A stretch of DNA of 64,000 nucleotides from Clostridiaceae bacterium (GCA_009911065.1 QXWR01000006.1:1-64000); one strand, 5' to 3'. Counted from the stretch's first letter, positions 42,362 to 52,210 are shown. Numbers and translations are program-made. Notes: generated by a model from the letters alone, not told the origin.

Positions 42362-43201
42362 ATGGCAAAGCGTACCGCAAAAAACAGCGTATTCCTTGAC
42401 CTTTTTCAAAACAAGCGTTATCTGCTAAAACTGTATAAAACGCTCCATCCAGAGGATACCACAGCGACAGAGGATTCTCTTACAGATGTGACGATTACAA
42501 ATGTATTGACGGATAATCTGTATAATGATTTAGGTTTTATTGCTAATAATAAGCTGATGATACTTGTTGAGGCACAGTCTACATGGACAGTGAATATTTT
42601 AGTAAGAGTTTTGTTGTATCTGGCGCAAAGCTATCACGAATATTTCCAGCGTACCTGCCAAGACTATTACAAAGGCAAGAAAGTAAAAATGCCAAAGCCT
42701 GAACTTTATGTGATTTTTACGGGAAACAAAGGGCAAAAACCCGATAAAATATCTTTGTCTAAAGAGTTTTTTGAGGGTGCAGATATAGATATTGAGGTAA
42801 AAGCAAAGGTTATCTATGAAAGCGATACAGATGACATTATCAATCAGTACATTATTTTCTGTAAAGTTTTTAATGAGCAGACAAAAAGGCATGGCATGAC
42901 ACAAAAGGCAGTTACGGAAACGATTTGCATATGCAAGGACAGGAATGTCTTAAAGGAATATTTGCTTGAAAGGAAAAAGGAGGTTGTGACGATTATGATG
43001 AGTTTGTTTGATGATGAACAGATAATGAAGTCGTTTATAAGAAGTGAACGGTATGAAGCGGCACAGGATAAGGTAAAAGAAAAGGCAATTCTTATGTTGC
43101 AAAAAGGAAAAATTTCTATAGATGAAATACAGATGTTTTTCCCAGAATTATCTGATGATGAGATTGAGGAAGTTAAAAAGGAGGTTATGCAGTTGGCATA
43201 A
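42362..43201 (+). CDS. PD-(D/E)XK nuclease family transposase-like protein
   Basis: A 279-residue protein. MAKRTAKNSVFLDLFQNKRY is the typical start, and the core has NDLGFIANNKLMILVEAQST (Asp...Glu-x-Gln). YNQYIIF-type helices follow, and the tail KEKAILMLQKGKISIDEIQM and ELSDDEIEEVKKEVMQLA matches the family. ATG 42362 follows AGAGGAAG; a GTG at 42329 would add 11 residues. It is a different subfamily from the gene at 25158. Such proteins are thought to act in recombination or as selfish nucleases. Confidence 0.85.
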   Translation: MAKRTAKNSVFLDLFQNKRYLLKLYKTLHPEDTTATEDSLTDVTITNVLTDNLYNDLGFIANNKLMILVEAQSTWTVNILVRVLLYLAQSYHEYFQRTCQDYYKGKKVKMPKPELYVIFTGNKGQKPDKISLSKEFFEGADIDIEVKAKVIYESDTDDIINQYIIFCKVFNEQTKRHGMTQKAVTETICICKDRNVLKEYLLERKKEVVTIMMSLFDDEQIMKSFIRSERYEAAQDKVKEKAILMLQKGKISIDEIQMFFPELSDDEIEEVKKEVMQLA

Positions 43202-43237
43202 TAGTGGTTAAACAATTAAATACCAAAATAACAGCGT

Positions 43238-43281
43238 AAAGGCGCATGGAACAGAAAATTGTAAACCATGCGTCTTTTTTT
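43238..43281 (+). terminator. Rho-independent terminator
   Basis: GGCGCATGG pairs with CCATGCGTC, loop of about 16 bases, followed by seven T. Confidence 0.8.
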
Positions 43282-43372
43282 GCGTCCAAAGTATTGACAT
43301 AGGTCCAATCTAATCATACAGCAGAAATAGAAAGTTGTTTAGAAAGTTTTTTCAAGACGGAAGGAGATCATT

Positions 43373-43960
43373 ATGAAAGTATTGGCAATAAACGGTAGCG
43401 CAAGAAAAGATGGGAACACAGCAATCCTTATCAATACAGTATTTGAGGAATTGCATCAGACAGGAATTGAAACGGAAATGGTGCAGCTTTCCGGGAAAAT
43501 CATTGAATCCTGCAAGGCTTGTTGGGCTTGCGGCGGGAGGAAAAATTGTGTGCATAAAAAGGATATGTTTCAGGAAATCTTTGAAAAGATGACGCAGGCT
43601 GACGGGATAATCCTCGGTTCTCTGGTTTATACGGCAAATATTTCTGCGAATATGCAGGCATTTTTAGAGCGGGCATCGGTAGTGACAGATATGAACCGGA
43701 GTGAAAATCTGCTCCAGCACAAAGTCGGGGCGGCTGTTACAGCGGCACGCAGGGGCGGCGCACTTACCACACTTGATGTAATGTACCATTTCTTTATGCT
43801 GCAAAATATGTTTGTTGTTGGATCTTCTTATTGGGCGTTTGGCTATGGGCAGATGCCGGGGGATGTTCAGAAAGACGAAGAAGGGCTTGATACAATGAAA
43901 AATCTTGGTCGAAATATGGCATATTTATTGAAGGCACTGGAAGAAAGGCGGAATGGGTAA
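43373..43960 (+). CDS. Flavodoxin-fold NAD(P)H oxidoreductase, copy 2
   Basis: A 195-residue protein differing from the copy at 39926 at only about a dozen positions (for example Thr for Ala in HQTGIE, Ser for Pro in IIESCKACWACGG, Leu for Pro in GSLVYTANIS). The Pro-to-Leu change next to the flavin-binding GSPVYT loop may matter. The two copies flank a 2.9-kb segment of mobile-element remnants. It follows GGAGAT weakly spaced. No partner gene follows. Confidence 0.88.
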   Translation: MKVLAINGSARKDGNTAILINTVFEELHQTGIETEMVQLSGKIIESCKACWACGGRKNCVHKKDMFQEIFEKMTQADGIILGSLVYTANISANMQAFLERASVVTDMNRSENLLQHKVGAAVTAARRGGALTTLDVMYHFFMLQNMFVVGSSYWAFGYGQMPGDVQKDEEGLDTMKNLGRNMAYLLKALEERRNG

Positions 43961-43961
43961 T

Positions 43962-44159
43962 CTACTAACAATTAGAGGAATTAGATAACCATATATTTAT
44001 TTCTGTACCTTAACGGTGTCGAGAGAGGATGTAAAAGCATTTATGGCTGCACGTCCAGAGTACACAAAGGCTAACAGATCTAAGGATATTGTGGTAAAAG
44101 TCTATATATAAGTTCTGTAAGGGGCTGTCGCACTAAGTCTGAACCGCTCCCCGTCTGCC
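43962..44159 (+). other. Intergenic remnant DNA including a short coding fragment
   Basis: 44016-44111 reads in one frame VSREDVKAFMAARPEYTKAN and ends RSKDIVVKVYI and a stop. It looks like the last 30 residues of a lost protein; I do not recognise it. An IS-type end follows at 44121. Confidence 0.3.
44121..44137. mobile_element. Solitary IS/MITE end
   Basis: GGGGCTGTCGCACTAAG, the same terminal sequence as in the MITE at 28612-28734. No second end is visible nearby, so the element was deleted or this is a junction left behind. Confidence 0.55.
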
Positions 44160-44782
44160 GGATGGGAAAATTATTTTTATGGATTACCAAGACGAAACAT
44201 TACACGGGTACGCTTACTGTGACGTATAACGGTAATGCCACGATTGCCGCAGAGGTGAAATTTACCGTTACACCCCTGCCGGTTCCCACCTATCCTGTGA
44301 CAATTAATGGCGGAAAAGGGGGTGGAAGCTACAGTGTGGGAGAAAAAGTAACGATTACAGCTATTGTTCCGGAAGGCAAACATTTTACCCGATGGACAGT
44401 GGATGCGGGCAATGTAAATTTGGAAAACCCTTCCAGCTCGATGACGACCTTCACCATGCCCGATCAGGCAGTTACCATAACGGCAAACTGGTCAGATGAC
44501 AGCGGTTCCGGCGATGATTCGTCCGGAAAAAATCCCGGCGGAGATTCTGATTCGTCCGGTGGAAATCCCGGCGGAGATTCTGATTCGTTCGGTGGAAATC
44601 CCGGTGGAGATTCTGATTCATCCGGTGGAAACTCTGGAGGCAATAGAAGGTTAGTATTTATTGTGACAATTCTTATCGAAAAGGAGTATTTTTATGGCAG
44701 TATCACCCAAACCGGAGGTTATTCAGACCGCCAGAAAGAAGCAAGAACGCAAAAGGTGTTGGCGGTGAGGAACCAGGAATAA
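44160..44782 (+). pseudogene. Fragment of a surface protein with InlB-type repeat domain
   Basis: GTLTVTYNGNATIAAEVKFT is followed by a Listeria/Bacteroides-like bacterial repeat (YPVTINGGKGGGSYSVGEKV, HFTRWTVDAGNVNL, FTMPDQAVTITANW, PF18998-like). A Gly/Asp/Ser repeat linker comes next. There is no signal peptide because the 5' part has been lost at the IS end just upstream. After the linker the frame runs into unrelated sequence (RRLVFIVTILIEKEY), so no cell-wall anchor remains. About 600 bases of a much larger gene survive. Confidence 0.65.
44534..44637 (+). repeat. 33-bp tandem repeats coding for a Gly/Asp/Ser linker
   Basis: About three copies of a 33-bp unit coding GGDSDSSGGNP, differing by single bases. 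Confidence 0.8.
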
Positions 44783-44937
44783 AACCGTTTGTGTATGTGC
44801 CAGGTGAGGGAGGCGCAGTGGGCCGCAAAGGAGGTCGGGGAAGTTTCCTTTCCGGCTGGTTGATTTGGTTGAGCGGATGTGATATATTCGTCATGGACAC
44901 TACTTGACAAATCGGAAATTACGAGGTGAAAATATCT

Positions 44938-45750
44938 ATGATATTACAGGAGCTATATCATTTAATTGGTTTGCAGAATGAAATAATTGAAAAATTAAGA
45001 GTTATTTGTGGGGAAATTCATTTAGGCCAGATGGATGAATATTTGGATAAATTGATGGACGGAAAAACAGCAGCCCAATCCTATGAGGAATTAAAGACAG
45101 TATTGGCTGAAGATGAGGATAATTTAAAAATGCTGTATTGTCAATTAGAATGTGCCAGACGGGTGTTTGACCGATATCAAGAAAAACATATACCCAAAAT
45201 AGTTTATATAGAATCCATGAAATGTTTTACAAGATTTATTGAAGAGTGTAAAAGAAAAAACGGGAGAATGTTTTTTGACCGGGGATGGTGGACTTATCGT
45301 CAGCTTAGTATGAAAATATTTCGCATTGGTGAGTTAGAGTATGAATTGAAAGAGTACGAAGGAGAGGGAGTTATAGGGATTCATGTGCCGTCAGATGCGA
45401 ATTTGTCCAAGGAGGCTGTTGATAGTTCGCTGAAACAGGCGAACCTATTTTTTCACACGTACTATGGCAGTTATCCATATAAAAAATATACCTGCAATTC
45501 ATGGTTATTATCCCCGGCACTAAAACCGTTGTTGTCAGAAAAATCCAATATATTATCTTTTCAGAAACGTTTTGAAATTATCCAGGAAGAGAAAGTGGAT
45601 AGAGAATATATCGAATGGCTGTTTCAGGTTCCATCAAATACTGATAATGAAAGTCTGCCAGCAGAAACCAGTTTGCAAAAAAGAGTCAAGGAACTGCTTC
45701 TTAATGGAGGAACTGTTGGCTGTGCATACGGAATATTAAATTTCCTGTAA
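44938..45750 (+). CDS. Acyltransferase-domain protein, GNAT_C type
   Basis: A 270-residue protein. CFTRFIEECKRKNGRMFFDR, GWWTYRQLSMKIFRIGELEY, then GIHVPSDANLSKEAVDSSLK and YKKYTCNSWLLSPALKPLLS match the two-domain acyltransferase family (NAT_N plus GNAT_C) of Clostridia. Substrate unknown. The frame begins with a GTG at 44926, but ATG 44938 is better spaced from GAGGTG. The gene stands alone; upstream is the surface-protein debris. Confidence 0.75.
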   Translation: MILQELYHLIGLQNEIIEKLRVICGEIHLGQMDEYLDKLMDGKTAAQSYEELKTVLAEDEDNLKMLYCQLECARRVFDRYQEKHIPKIVYIESMKCFTRFIEECKRKNGRMFFDRGWWTYRQLSMKIFRIGELEYELKEYEGEGVIGIHVPSDANLSKEAVDSSLKQANLFFHTYYGSYPYKKYTCNSWLLSPALKPLLSEKSNILSFQKRFEIIQEEKVDREYIEWLFQVPSNTDNESLPAETSLQKRVKELLLNGGTVGCAYGILNFL

Positions 45751-45964
45751 TATAATTTTTGTAAATTCTAATTTATTGGAGAGTTGAAAATCCCTGACGT
45801 TTTACGTTTCTACGCTCCGCACTGGGGGTGTACCCCTTGCGCTCTCGCTGAAAAGGTATACCCCCTTTGCATCTACATCGGATGATAGATCGTATAGAAC
45901 TGTCACAGAAAAATAGGTGAAGGCTCTGTTTGCTGAAGACAGGGGATAATGGAACTTTTCGTTT

Positions 45965-46858
45965 TTACATATTTTTTTGATTGCGGTATTCCCTTGGAGT
46001 GCAGCCAAAATTCTTAATAAACAGTTTTGAAAAATAGCTTAAATGATTAAACCCACAGCTAAAAGCAATTTCTGTAATACTATTTTCCGTATTGCGAAGT
46101 AAATTGCAGCTTGTTTTTAGTCTAAACGTATTCAGAAAATCCATTGGGGATTGCTGCAGATAGTGTTTGAAAATAAGACAGCATTTACTACGGCTTACGT
46201 TTCCCGAAGCTGCAATTTCATTCAATGATATTTTTTCTGCATAATGTTGGTAAATAAATGATACCATATTTTTTTGTATTTCCAAATCACTGTTGCTTTC
46301 CCCTTTGCTGTCTTCAATGGCTAATTCTCTGCCTTGCAATAAACTGCTCCATAGCTGAAACATAACTGCAACAACCTGCATTTCATATGCGTTTGCGGCT
46401 CCTGCCTTTAGACAACGGATTTGTTCAAGATATTCTGCTATCTCTTTTCCTCTTGTCTGCTTTGAATGAAAATACAGATATTCACAATTGACATTTTGGA
46501 TAACAGGCGTAACGTATTTTTGCAGCAAAGTTTTATTGCTGCCAAATAAAGATGGGTGGAACAAAATACATAAAAAATGGCAGTCCTGCTCCTTATATGA
46601 ATAGCCATAGTGCATTTGACGTGCATTTACCATAAGGGAATCTTTTTCGTTCAAAAGAATCCTCTTACCGTTGATGTAATAGCACATTTTCCCGGATATA
46701 ATATAAATCCATTCAATATCATCATGCCAATGACAGGGCGCACTCATTCTGGGATAAATTGCCAAATCAGCGGTACGGATATATAGCGGAATCCCCGTAT
46801 GCTCATAGTGGATAATTTCTGAAAAATCCTGCATAAGTTCGATTGCAATTGTTTCCAT
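45965..46858 (-). CDS. AraC-family regulator divergent from MATE gene
   Basis: A 297-residue regulator. A cupin-type N-terminal part (MSAPCHWHDDIEWIYIISGK, NEKDSLMVNARQMHYGY) is followed by the AraC helix-turn-helix pair (NEIAASGNVSRSKCCLIFKH; EIAFSCGFNHLSYFSKLFIK). It is divergent from the MATE/acetyltransferase/VOC operon and is its likely regulator. Confidence 0.9.
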   Translation of the reverse strand: METIAIELMQDFSEIIHYEHTGIPLYIRTADLAIYPRMSAPCHWHDDIEWIYIISGKMCYYINGKRILLNEKDSLMVNARQMHYGYSYKEQDCHFLCILFHPSLFGSNKTLLQKYVTPVIQNVNCEYLYFHSKQTRGKEIAEYLEQIRCLKAGAANAYEMQVVAVMFQLWSSLLQGRELAIEDSKGESNSDLEIQKNMVSFIYQHYAEKISLNEIAASGNVSRSKCCLIFKHYLQQSPMDFLNTFRLKTSCNLLRNTENSITEIAFSCGFNHLSYFSKLFIKNFGCTPREYRNQKNM

Positions 46859-46991
46859 ACTTCTATCCTCTTCAAAATACGATATTTATACTTTTTGGTG
46901 ACAATTCTGTTAGAAAATTCAAACAGTAAACACTATAATTATAACAAAACACCGAGAAAAAGCAAGAAGAAGGGGACGGAAAAACACGGCT

Positions 46992-48347
46992 ATGAGAACA
47001 GAAAAAAACGTCTTTTACAAAAAATTGATTGCATTGGTTTTTCCTATTGCATTTCAGAATCTAATGACAGCTCTTGTCAGTGCGTCAGACGCACTCATGT
47101 TGGGATTTTTCGATCAGACAGCATTATCAGCCGTATCATTGGCAACACAGGTACAATTTGTCTTGAATTTATTTTTTACTGCCCTTACAATTGGTACTAC
47201 GGTTTTAGCAGCGCAGTATTGGGGAAAGCAAGACAGAGAATCCGTGGAAGAAATTCTTTGTATTGCATTGAAAATATCATTTTTCATTTCTGTGATATTT
47301 TTTGTGGCGGCATTTTTCTTCCCACGGGTACTTATGCAGATATTTACAAATGAAATGCCGCTAATTGAAGCAGGAATCCCTTATCTGCGGATTGTAAGCT
47401 GGTCATACCTGTTTATGGGATTTTCACAGATTTATCTCTGTATTATGAAAAACAGCGGCAGAACAACCAAAAGCACCGTATATGGTTCTTCCGCGTTGGT
47501 ATTAAATATCCTGTTAAACGCTATATTTATATTTGGCTTGTTGGGATTTGGGCAAATGGGGATTGGAGGAGCAGCTTTGGCAACAACAATAGCAAGGGCA
47601 GTGGAATTGCTGCTTACTATTTTCGAGAATATAAAAACAGGTGTTGTCCGGGTAAGATTAAAATATTTTCGTTCTGATTCTGTCCGGTTAAAACGGGATT
47701 ATTACCGTTATACAATGCCGGTATTGGCAAATGAATTAGTGTGGGGCTGCGGCTTTACCATGTTTTCCGTAATCATGGGACATCTTGGGAGTGACGCAGT
47801 TGCCGCTAATTCAGTGGCTAATATCGTGAAAAATATTATTGCATGTGTATGTTTGGGAATCGGCACTGGCAGCGGTATTTTAGTGGGCAATGAACTTGGC
47901 AGGGGCAATCTTGAAACAGCAAGAAAATATGGCAGTCTTTTATGCAAAATATCATGGATTGCCGGGGTTGTTTCTGGGCTTTTCATTTTATTATTAAGCC
48001 CTTTGGTGTTGATGTTTACTACAAGCCTGACAGAGCAAGCCCGCGCCTATTTACAGATTATGTTATACATATGCTCCTACTATATGATAGGGAAATCCAT
48101 TAACTCTACAGTAATTGCCGGAATTTTCTGCGCAGGCGGCGATACAAGGTTTGGATTGATATGTGATGCTGTAACCATGTGGATTATCATTATACCCCTT
48201 GGGGCATTTGCCGCATTTATTTTACATCTTCCAATACTGGCCGTTTATTTTTTACTGAATTTAGACGAGTTGATAAAACTGCCCGCTGTTTACAGGCATT
48301 ACAAACAATACAAGTGGGTTAAAAATCTAACTACAAACCAACAATAA
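46992..48347 (+). CDS. MATE family efflux transporter
   Basis: A 451-residue transporter with twelve predicted helices, starting [40 protein letters not shown] and [20 protein letters not shown] are typical MATE segments. It differs from the MATE at 20096. It is the first gene of an operon with a sugar acetyltransferase and a VOC protein, a set that might detoxify and export a compound. Confidence 0.9.
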   Translation: MRTEKNVFYKKLIALVFPIAFQNLMTALVSASDALMLGFFDQTALSAVSLATQVQFVLNLFFTALTIGTTVLAAQYWGKQDRESVEEILCIALKISFFISVIFFVAAFFFPRVLMQIFTNEMPLIEAGIPYLRIVSWSYLFMGFSQIYLCIMKNSGRTTKSTVYGSSALVLNILLNAIFIFGLLGFGQMGIGGAALATTIARAVELLLTIFENIKTGVVRVRLKYFRSDSVRLKRDYYRYTMPVLANELVWGCGFTMFSVIMGHLGSDAVAANSVANIVKNIIACVCLGIGTGSGILVGNELGRGNLETARKYGSLLCKISWIAGVVSGLFILLLSPLVLMFTTSLTEQARAYLQIMLYICSYYMIGKSINSTVIAGIFCAGGDTRFGLICDAVTMWIIIIPLGAFAAFILHLPILAVYFLLNLDELIKLPAVYRHYKQYKWVKNLTTNQQ

Positions 48348-48357
48348 GGAGGAACTT

Positions 48358-48990
48358 ATGAACCAAAAAGAAAGAATGTTGAATGGTCTGCCTTATAAGG
48401 CATGGCTGGATGGTCTTGAAGAAGAACGGGAAATCTGCAAGGAGTTGGTTTATGAATTGAATTTCCTGCCGCCGAAAGAAAGAGGGCATATTCCCAGGCT
48501 GCTTAAAAAGCTGTTTGGAAAGACAGGGGAAAATGTTTGGATAGAGCCGCCTTTTCATTGCGATTATGGGTGGAATATTGAAGTGGGAAATAATTTTTTT
48601 GCAAATTATAATCTTACGATCCTTGATGTAGGGAAAGTTACAATCGGGGAAAATGCACAAATCGCACCCAATGTATCGATTTATACGGCAGGACACCCAA
48701 TACACCCGGAAAGCCGTAATTCTGGCTATGAATACGGAATACCTATAACGATTGGCGATAATGTATGGATAGGCGGTAATGCGGTCATACTTCCGGGAGT
48801 GACCATTGGAAACAATGTTGTAATTGGGGCAGGAAGTATTGTCGCAAAAGATATTCCTGACAACGTGATTGCAGCAGGTAATCCTTGCAGGATGATCCGT
48901 GAAATAACGGAAGAAGATCGAATTTACTACTTCAAAAAAAGAACGTTTGATACGGAATCCTGGACGGATATGGAGGAAAACAGAGCATGA
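48358..48990 (+). CDS. Sugar O-acetyltransferase, left-handed beta-helix type
   Basis: A 210-residue protein with Mac domain ([20 protein letters not shown]) and hexapeptide repeats ([20 protein letters not shown] with catalytic His, [20 protein letters not shown]). It follows AAGGAGG, 11 bases after the MATE stop. Its last 165 bases and the first codons of the next gene were duplicated by an IS insertion (repeat 48826-49009), leaving this gene complete. Its TGA overlaps an ATG (ATGA) that was the original start of the VOC gene. Confidence 0.92.
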   Translation: MNQKERMLNGLPYKAWLDGLEEEREICKELVYELNFLPPKERGHIPRLLKKLFGKTGENVWIEPPFHCDYGWNIEVGNNFFANYNLTILDVGKVTIGENAQIAPNVSIYTAGHPIHPESRNSGYEYGIPITIGDNVWIGGNAVILPGVTIGNNVVIGAGSIVAKDIPDNVIAAGNPCRMIREITEEDRIYYFKKRTFDTESWTDMEENRA

Positions 48991-49009
48991 AGATGGAACA
49001 TATTGCAAT
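48826..49009 (+). repeat. 184-bp direct repeat, left copy
   Basis: Identical, base for base, to 50968-51151 and immediately outside both ends of the IS1634-like element. It covers the 3' end of the acetyltransferase gene and the first codons of the VOC gene. Confidence 0.95.
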
Positions 49010-50967
49010 CCTATCTTTGACAGTTGGAAATTAAAAAAACGCTGTATCCCTTGCATTTACTAGGGTGCAGCGATTTTTTTCGTTGTCGCGAAGTATAGTA
49101 ATTTATTCTTTTCTTTTACTTTTTTTCTGAATGCTTCTCATTTTGCTTCTGGTTATGAATTGATAATCGGTTCGGAAGCCACAGACCTCATGAAGAGAAT
49201 CTGTGATAGTATCCCGTTTGTATAGAGGAACATACCCCTGCTCCTGTATTTCAGCAAAATTCATTGTTTTTAGAGTGTCCAACAATTCTTCGCAGGTATA
49301 TTCGCAATTCAGTTTTTTCTCAAGAAAGCGGTAAATGGTTAATGCGAGAAAACAAATCAGGAAATGCGCCCTGATGCGGTTTTCATCCTGTAAATAAACA
49401 GGCCTTGCAGCAAAATCCGTTTTCATAATCCTGAAGCATTCCTCTATCTGCCATCTGCCCTCGCTTATTTTTAAAATATCTCCGGCCTCATCATCTAAAA
49501 GGTCTGTACATACTGCGTAGAGCCCGTCATACCGGGCCTCCTCAGAAATCTTATTTTCATCCAGATAATTCCGGACATCAGCAGCTTCGCCTTCTTTTGT
49601 AACTGCCATTGTTCCAATGAAACGGGCTGGATCATAGGGGTTCTTGCGGTTCTTTTTTGTACTTCCTGAATCCAGCATTTTTTGTGCCCGTTCTACCTGT
49701 CTGTCACGTATGGATTTCTGATAAGCGGCATATTTAGGGGAATAGGTAATGATTAAACGCTGGTGCAGTTTCTTTGTGGTATATGGTTCGTCCTTGTAAT
49801 AAAGCCCTTTGTCATCCTCCGGCAGCTTTGTAAGATCGACAGGGGTATCATCAGACACCCTTTTAAATCCCTGCGGGCTTAACGCCCATTCTTTTTCATC
49901 CTTCTTCAGCTTTTTGATGGACTGTGTTACGATATAAGCCCGTTCTCCCATGTGGTTATATTCCCTGATGGATTCTGAACCCAGCCCGGCATCACTGCAG
50001 TAAACGAATTTCCGGCATCCGAAATCCTCAAGAACTTTCTTTTCTAACGGTTTCAGTGAGGTCTGCTCATTTGCATTTCCCGGAAAGAGTGAGAAAGCGA
50101 GAGGAATCCCGTCCCCGTCCATGAACAGTCCCATTTGAATAATAGGGTTTGGCCTGTGTTCTTTGCTTTTTCCGTATTTTTTACTGCCGTCTTCCTGTTC
50201 AATTTCGAAGTAATAATTCGAGCAGTCATAATAAAGGACCTTATCATTTCTCTTTCCAAGAAAATGGCTGTTTTTATAGACCTGGGCCTGGATGAGGTCA
50301 CATTCAGCACCAAGGACATCCAATGCCCGGTACACATCATGAAGTTCATAGGAAGGTTTCTCTAAAAACCCAGATGCTGCCTTAAAAGAAGAACGTTTGC
50401 TGCAGGGGTCCAGAATCCTTGCATAGACCAGATCGGAAAGAATTGCGTTGATGTCATACTTGAATTTATGGTTCTGTTTTAATTTCCGGCAGATTTTATT
50501 TATCTGCAGCTGATAATAAACGGACTGCAGGAAAAGATAGCCGCCGCGGAAAAAGGTCTGTTTGTCAAAATCGAGCTGTCTGTCTGCATGAAATGGAATC
50601 AATACCGTTTTTTCCTTTTTTTCTTTTTTGTATTTTTCAGTTTCTAATTTCACTTCATTTTTCGCCCATGCAACAACGTCATCTCTTGTTGGACCATGTT
50701 CTTGCAAAAGATGTTCTAAGGTTCCCAGCTTTCGGACAATAGTTGAAGTAGTGCTGCCATTTGCTTTTACATAAGATTTGCAGATATAGAATGACTCGGC
50801 ATTTTTGGATTTTGTTATATGAAGATTCATCCCTTACCCCTCCTTCCCCTTATTATAACACACAATAACATAAAATAACATAAAAAGAATCAAAAAATTT
50901 GACATAAAAAAAGCAGGTTTTATGTGGCCTGCAAGCGATTTTTTTCATATGCAACTGTCAAACTCCC
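49010..50967 (-). mobile_element. IS1634-family insertion sequence
   Basis: A 1,958-bp element with TTTGACAGTTG near both ends in inverted orientation. One transposase gene on the minus strand. Flanked by 184-bp direct repeats, in line with the long, variable target duplications known for IS1634. Confidence 0.9.
49103..50830 (-). CDS. IS1634-family transposase
   Basis: A 575-residue DDE transposase. Features are a start NLHITKSKNAESFYICKSYV, KVLYYDCSNYYFEIEQEDGS, VYCSDAGLGSESIREY and the Y-(2)-R-(3)-E-(6)-K-like block WQIEECFRIMKTDFAARPVY. It continues HFLICFLALTIYRFLEKKL. Uninterrupted, so probably functional. Length is normal for the IS1634 group of the IS4 superfamily. Confidence 0.92.
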   Translation of the reverse strand: MNLHITKSKNAESFYICKSYVKANGSTTSTIVRKLGTLEHLLQEHGPTRDDVVAWAKNEVKLETEKYKKEKKEKTVLIPFHADRQLDFDKQTFFRGGYLFLQSVYYQLQINKICRKLKQNHKFKYDINAILSDLVYARILDPCSKRSSFKAASGFLEKPSYELHDVYRALDVLGAECDLIQAQVYKNSHFLGKRNDKVLYYDCSNYYFEIEQEDGSKKYGKSKEHRPNPIIQMGLFMDGDGIPLAFSLFPGNANEQTSLKPLEKKVLEDFGCRKFVYCSDAGLGSESIREYNHMGERAYIVTQSIKKLKKDEKEWALSPQGFKRVSDDTPVDLTKLPEDDKGLYYKDEPYTTKKLHQRLIITYSPKYAAYQKSIRDRQVERAQKMLDSGSTKKNRKNPYDPARFIGTMAVTKEGEAADVRNYLDENKISEEARYDGLYAVCTDLLDDEAGDILKISEGRWQIEECFRIMKTDFAARPVYLQDENRIRAHFLICFLALTIYRFLEKKLNCEYTCEELLDTLKTMNFAEIQEQGYVPLYKRDTITDSLHEVCGFRTDYQFITRSKMRSIQKKSKRKE

Positions 50968-51151
50968 GGGGCAGGAAGTATTGTCGCAAAAGATATTCCT
51001 GACAACGTGATTGCAGCAGGTAATCCTTGCAGGATGATCCGTGAAATAACGGAAGAAGATCGAATTTACTACTTCAAAAAAAGAACGTTTGATACGGAAT
51101 CCTGGACGGATATGGAGGAAAACAGAGCATGAAGATGGAACATATTGCAAT
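50968..51151 (+). repeat. 184-bp direct repeat, right copy
   Basis: Right-hand copy of 48826-49009. It supplies the ribosome binding region (GGAGGAAAAC) and start of the VOC gene. Confidence 0.95.
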
Positions 51152-51512
51152 GTATGTAAATGATTTAGAACGGGCAAAGGATTTTTTTACACATTATTTC
51201 CATGCAGAGGCAGGGGAAAAGTACCATAACCAAACAACGGGTTTTCAGTCTTATTTTCTTTCTTTTCAAGGAGAGTGCAGGCTGGAAATTATGAGTAAAC
51301 CTGAAATGGAAGATATGGAAAAGCCTCTTGCCCGTACAGGGTATGCACATATTGCTCTTTCTGTAGGAACAAAAGAAATGGTCGATTCATTGACAGAACA
51401 ATTAAGGAAAGATGGTTATCGCATAATCAGCAATCCACGGATGACAGGGGATGGATATTATGAGAGCTGTATGATTGATTTGGAAGATAATCAGATTGAA
51501 TTGACGATTTAG
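51129..51512 (+). CDS. VOC family (glyoxalase-like) protein
   Basis: A 127-residue protein: MEHIAMYVNDLERAKDFFTH, YFLSFQGECRLEIMSKPE, GYAHIALSVGTKEMVD and YYESCMIDLEDNQIELTI, the paired beta-alpha-beta-beta-beta units of VOC proteins with metal-ligand His5, Glu and His. It was once coupled to the acetyltransferase gene and now lies after the IS. Its start and ribosome site are kept by the right 184-bp repeat. Transcription may now depend on the IS end or on readthrough. Confidence 0.9.
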   Translation: MKMEHIAMYVNDLERAKDFFTHYFHAEAGEKYHNQTTGFQSYFLSFQGECRLEIMSKPEMEDMEKPLARTGYAHIALSVGTKEMVDSLTEQLRKDGYRIISNPRMTGDGYYESCMIDLEDNQIELTI

Positions 51513-51844
51513 CGAAGAAAAAATTATGATGATGAATGCGACGGACTTTCGGAAATCTTTTAATGAATCTTCTCCCGAAAACCCGGCTATACGGGTAGAA
51601 CCGCCTTTATCATAATAGGAAAAGGTGTTATGTCAATACATTTTATTTTATGACCCAATATCTTTTTTCATAATTTGAAGTATATTGACCTAAACCATTT
51701 GAGTTTATGGAGATGTTCAAAAACATTTTTGTGAATGATATTGAGCGAATACTGTTGTATCTAAAAAGGTGTAAAGAGAAAGCCTAAAAAGACCTTTGTG
51801 AATTACAAACTTTTGCCAGGAATTGGAAAGAGGAGTATCAGCCT
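51513..51844. other. Intergenic region before the HxlR gene
   Basis: 332 bases without a convincing gene. There is a GAAAACCCGGCTATACGGGTAG hairpin-like patch near 51570 and AT-rich DNA that probably contains the HxlR promoter. Nothing else stands out. Confidence 0.4.
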
Positions 51845-52210
51845 ATGAAAATGCGGACAGAATATACCTGCCCTTTGGAACTGGTGCATGATATGATGAA
51901 AGGGAAATGGAAACCGATTATCTTATGGCGGCTGCGCTTAGGGGCGACATCCTTGGCGAAGCTGGAACGTGACATAGACGGCATTACACAGAAAATGCTG
52001 CTGGAGCAGTTAAAGGAACTGATGGATTATGGCTTTGTGGAAAAGAAATCCTATGAGGGATACCCGCTCCATGTAGAATATTCCTTGACGGATGGCATGG
52101 GAACGGAGATCCTGGAGGCATTAAGGATCATGCAGCATATCGGGATTGATTACCTAAAAGCAAACGGCATGGGGCATATCCTGGAGGAGAAGGGAATAAT
52201 TCCGGATTAA
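51845..52210 (+). CDS. HxlR-family winged-helix regulator
   Basis: A 121-residue regulator: YTCPLELVHDMMKGKWKPII, LWRLRLGATSLAKLERDIDG, ITQKMLLEQLKELMDYGFVE are the HxlR winged helix. It lacks the redox Cys position of HypR-type members apart from Cys8. It precedes the YbhB-like gene, its probable target. Confidence 0.9.
   Translation: MKMRTEYTCPLELVHDMMKGKWKPIILWRLRLGATSLAKLERDIDGITQKMLLEQLKELMDYGFVEKKSYEGYPLHVEYSLTDGMGTEILEALRIMQHIGIDYLKANGMGHILEEKGIIPD

Noticed and set aside
44534-44637. Tandem 33-bp repeats as a possible CRISPR or minisatellite array
   Set aside because: There are no spacers; the units are contiguous and code in frame for a Gly/Asp/Ser linker of a surface protein.
50920-51177. 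Minus-strand frame over the right 184-bp repeat
   Set aside because: It is the antisense of the duplicated acetyltransferase end and IS terminus, not a separate gene.
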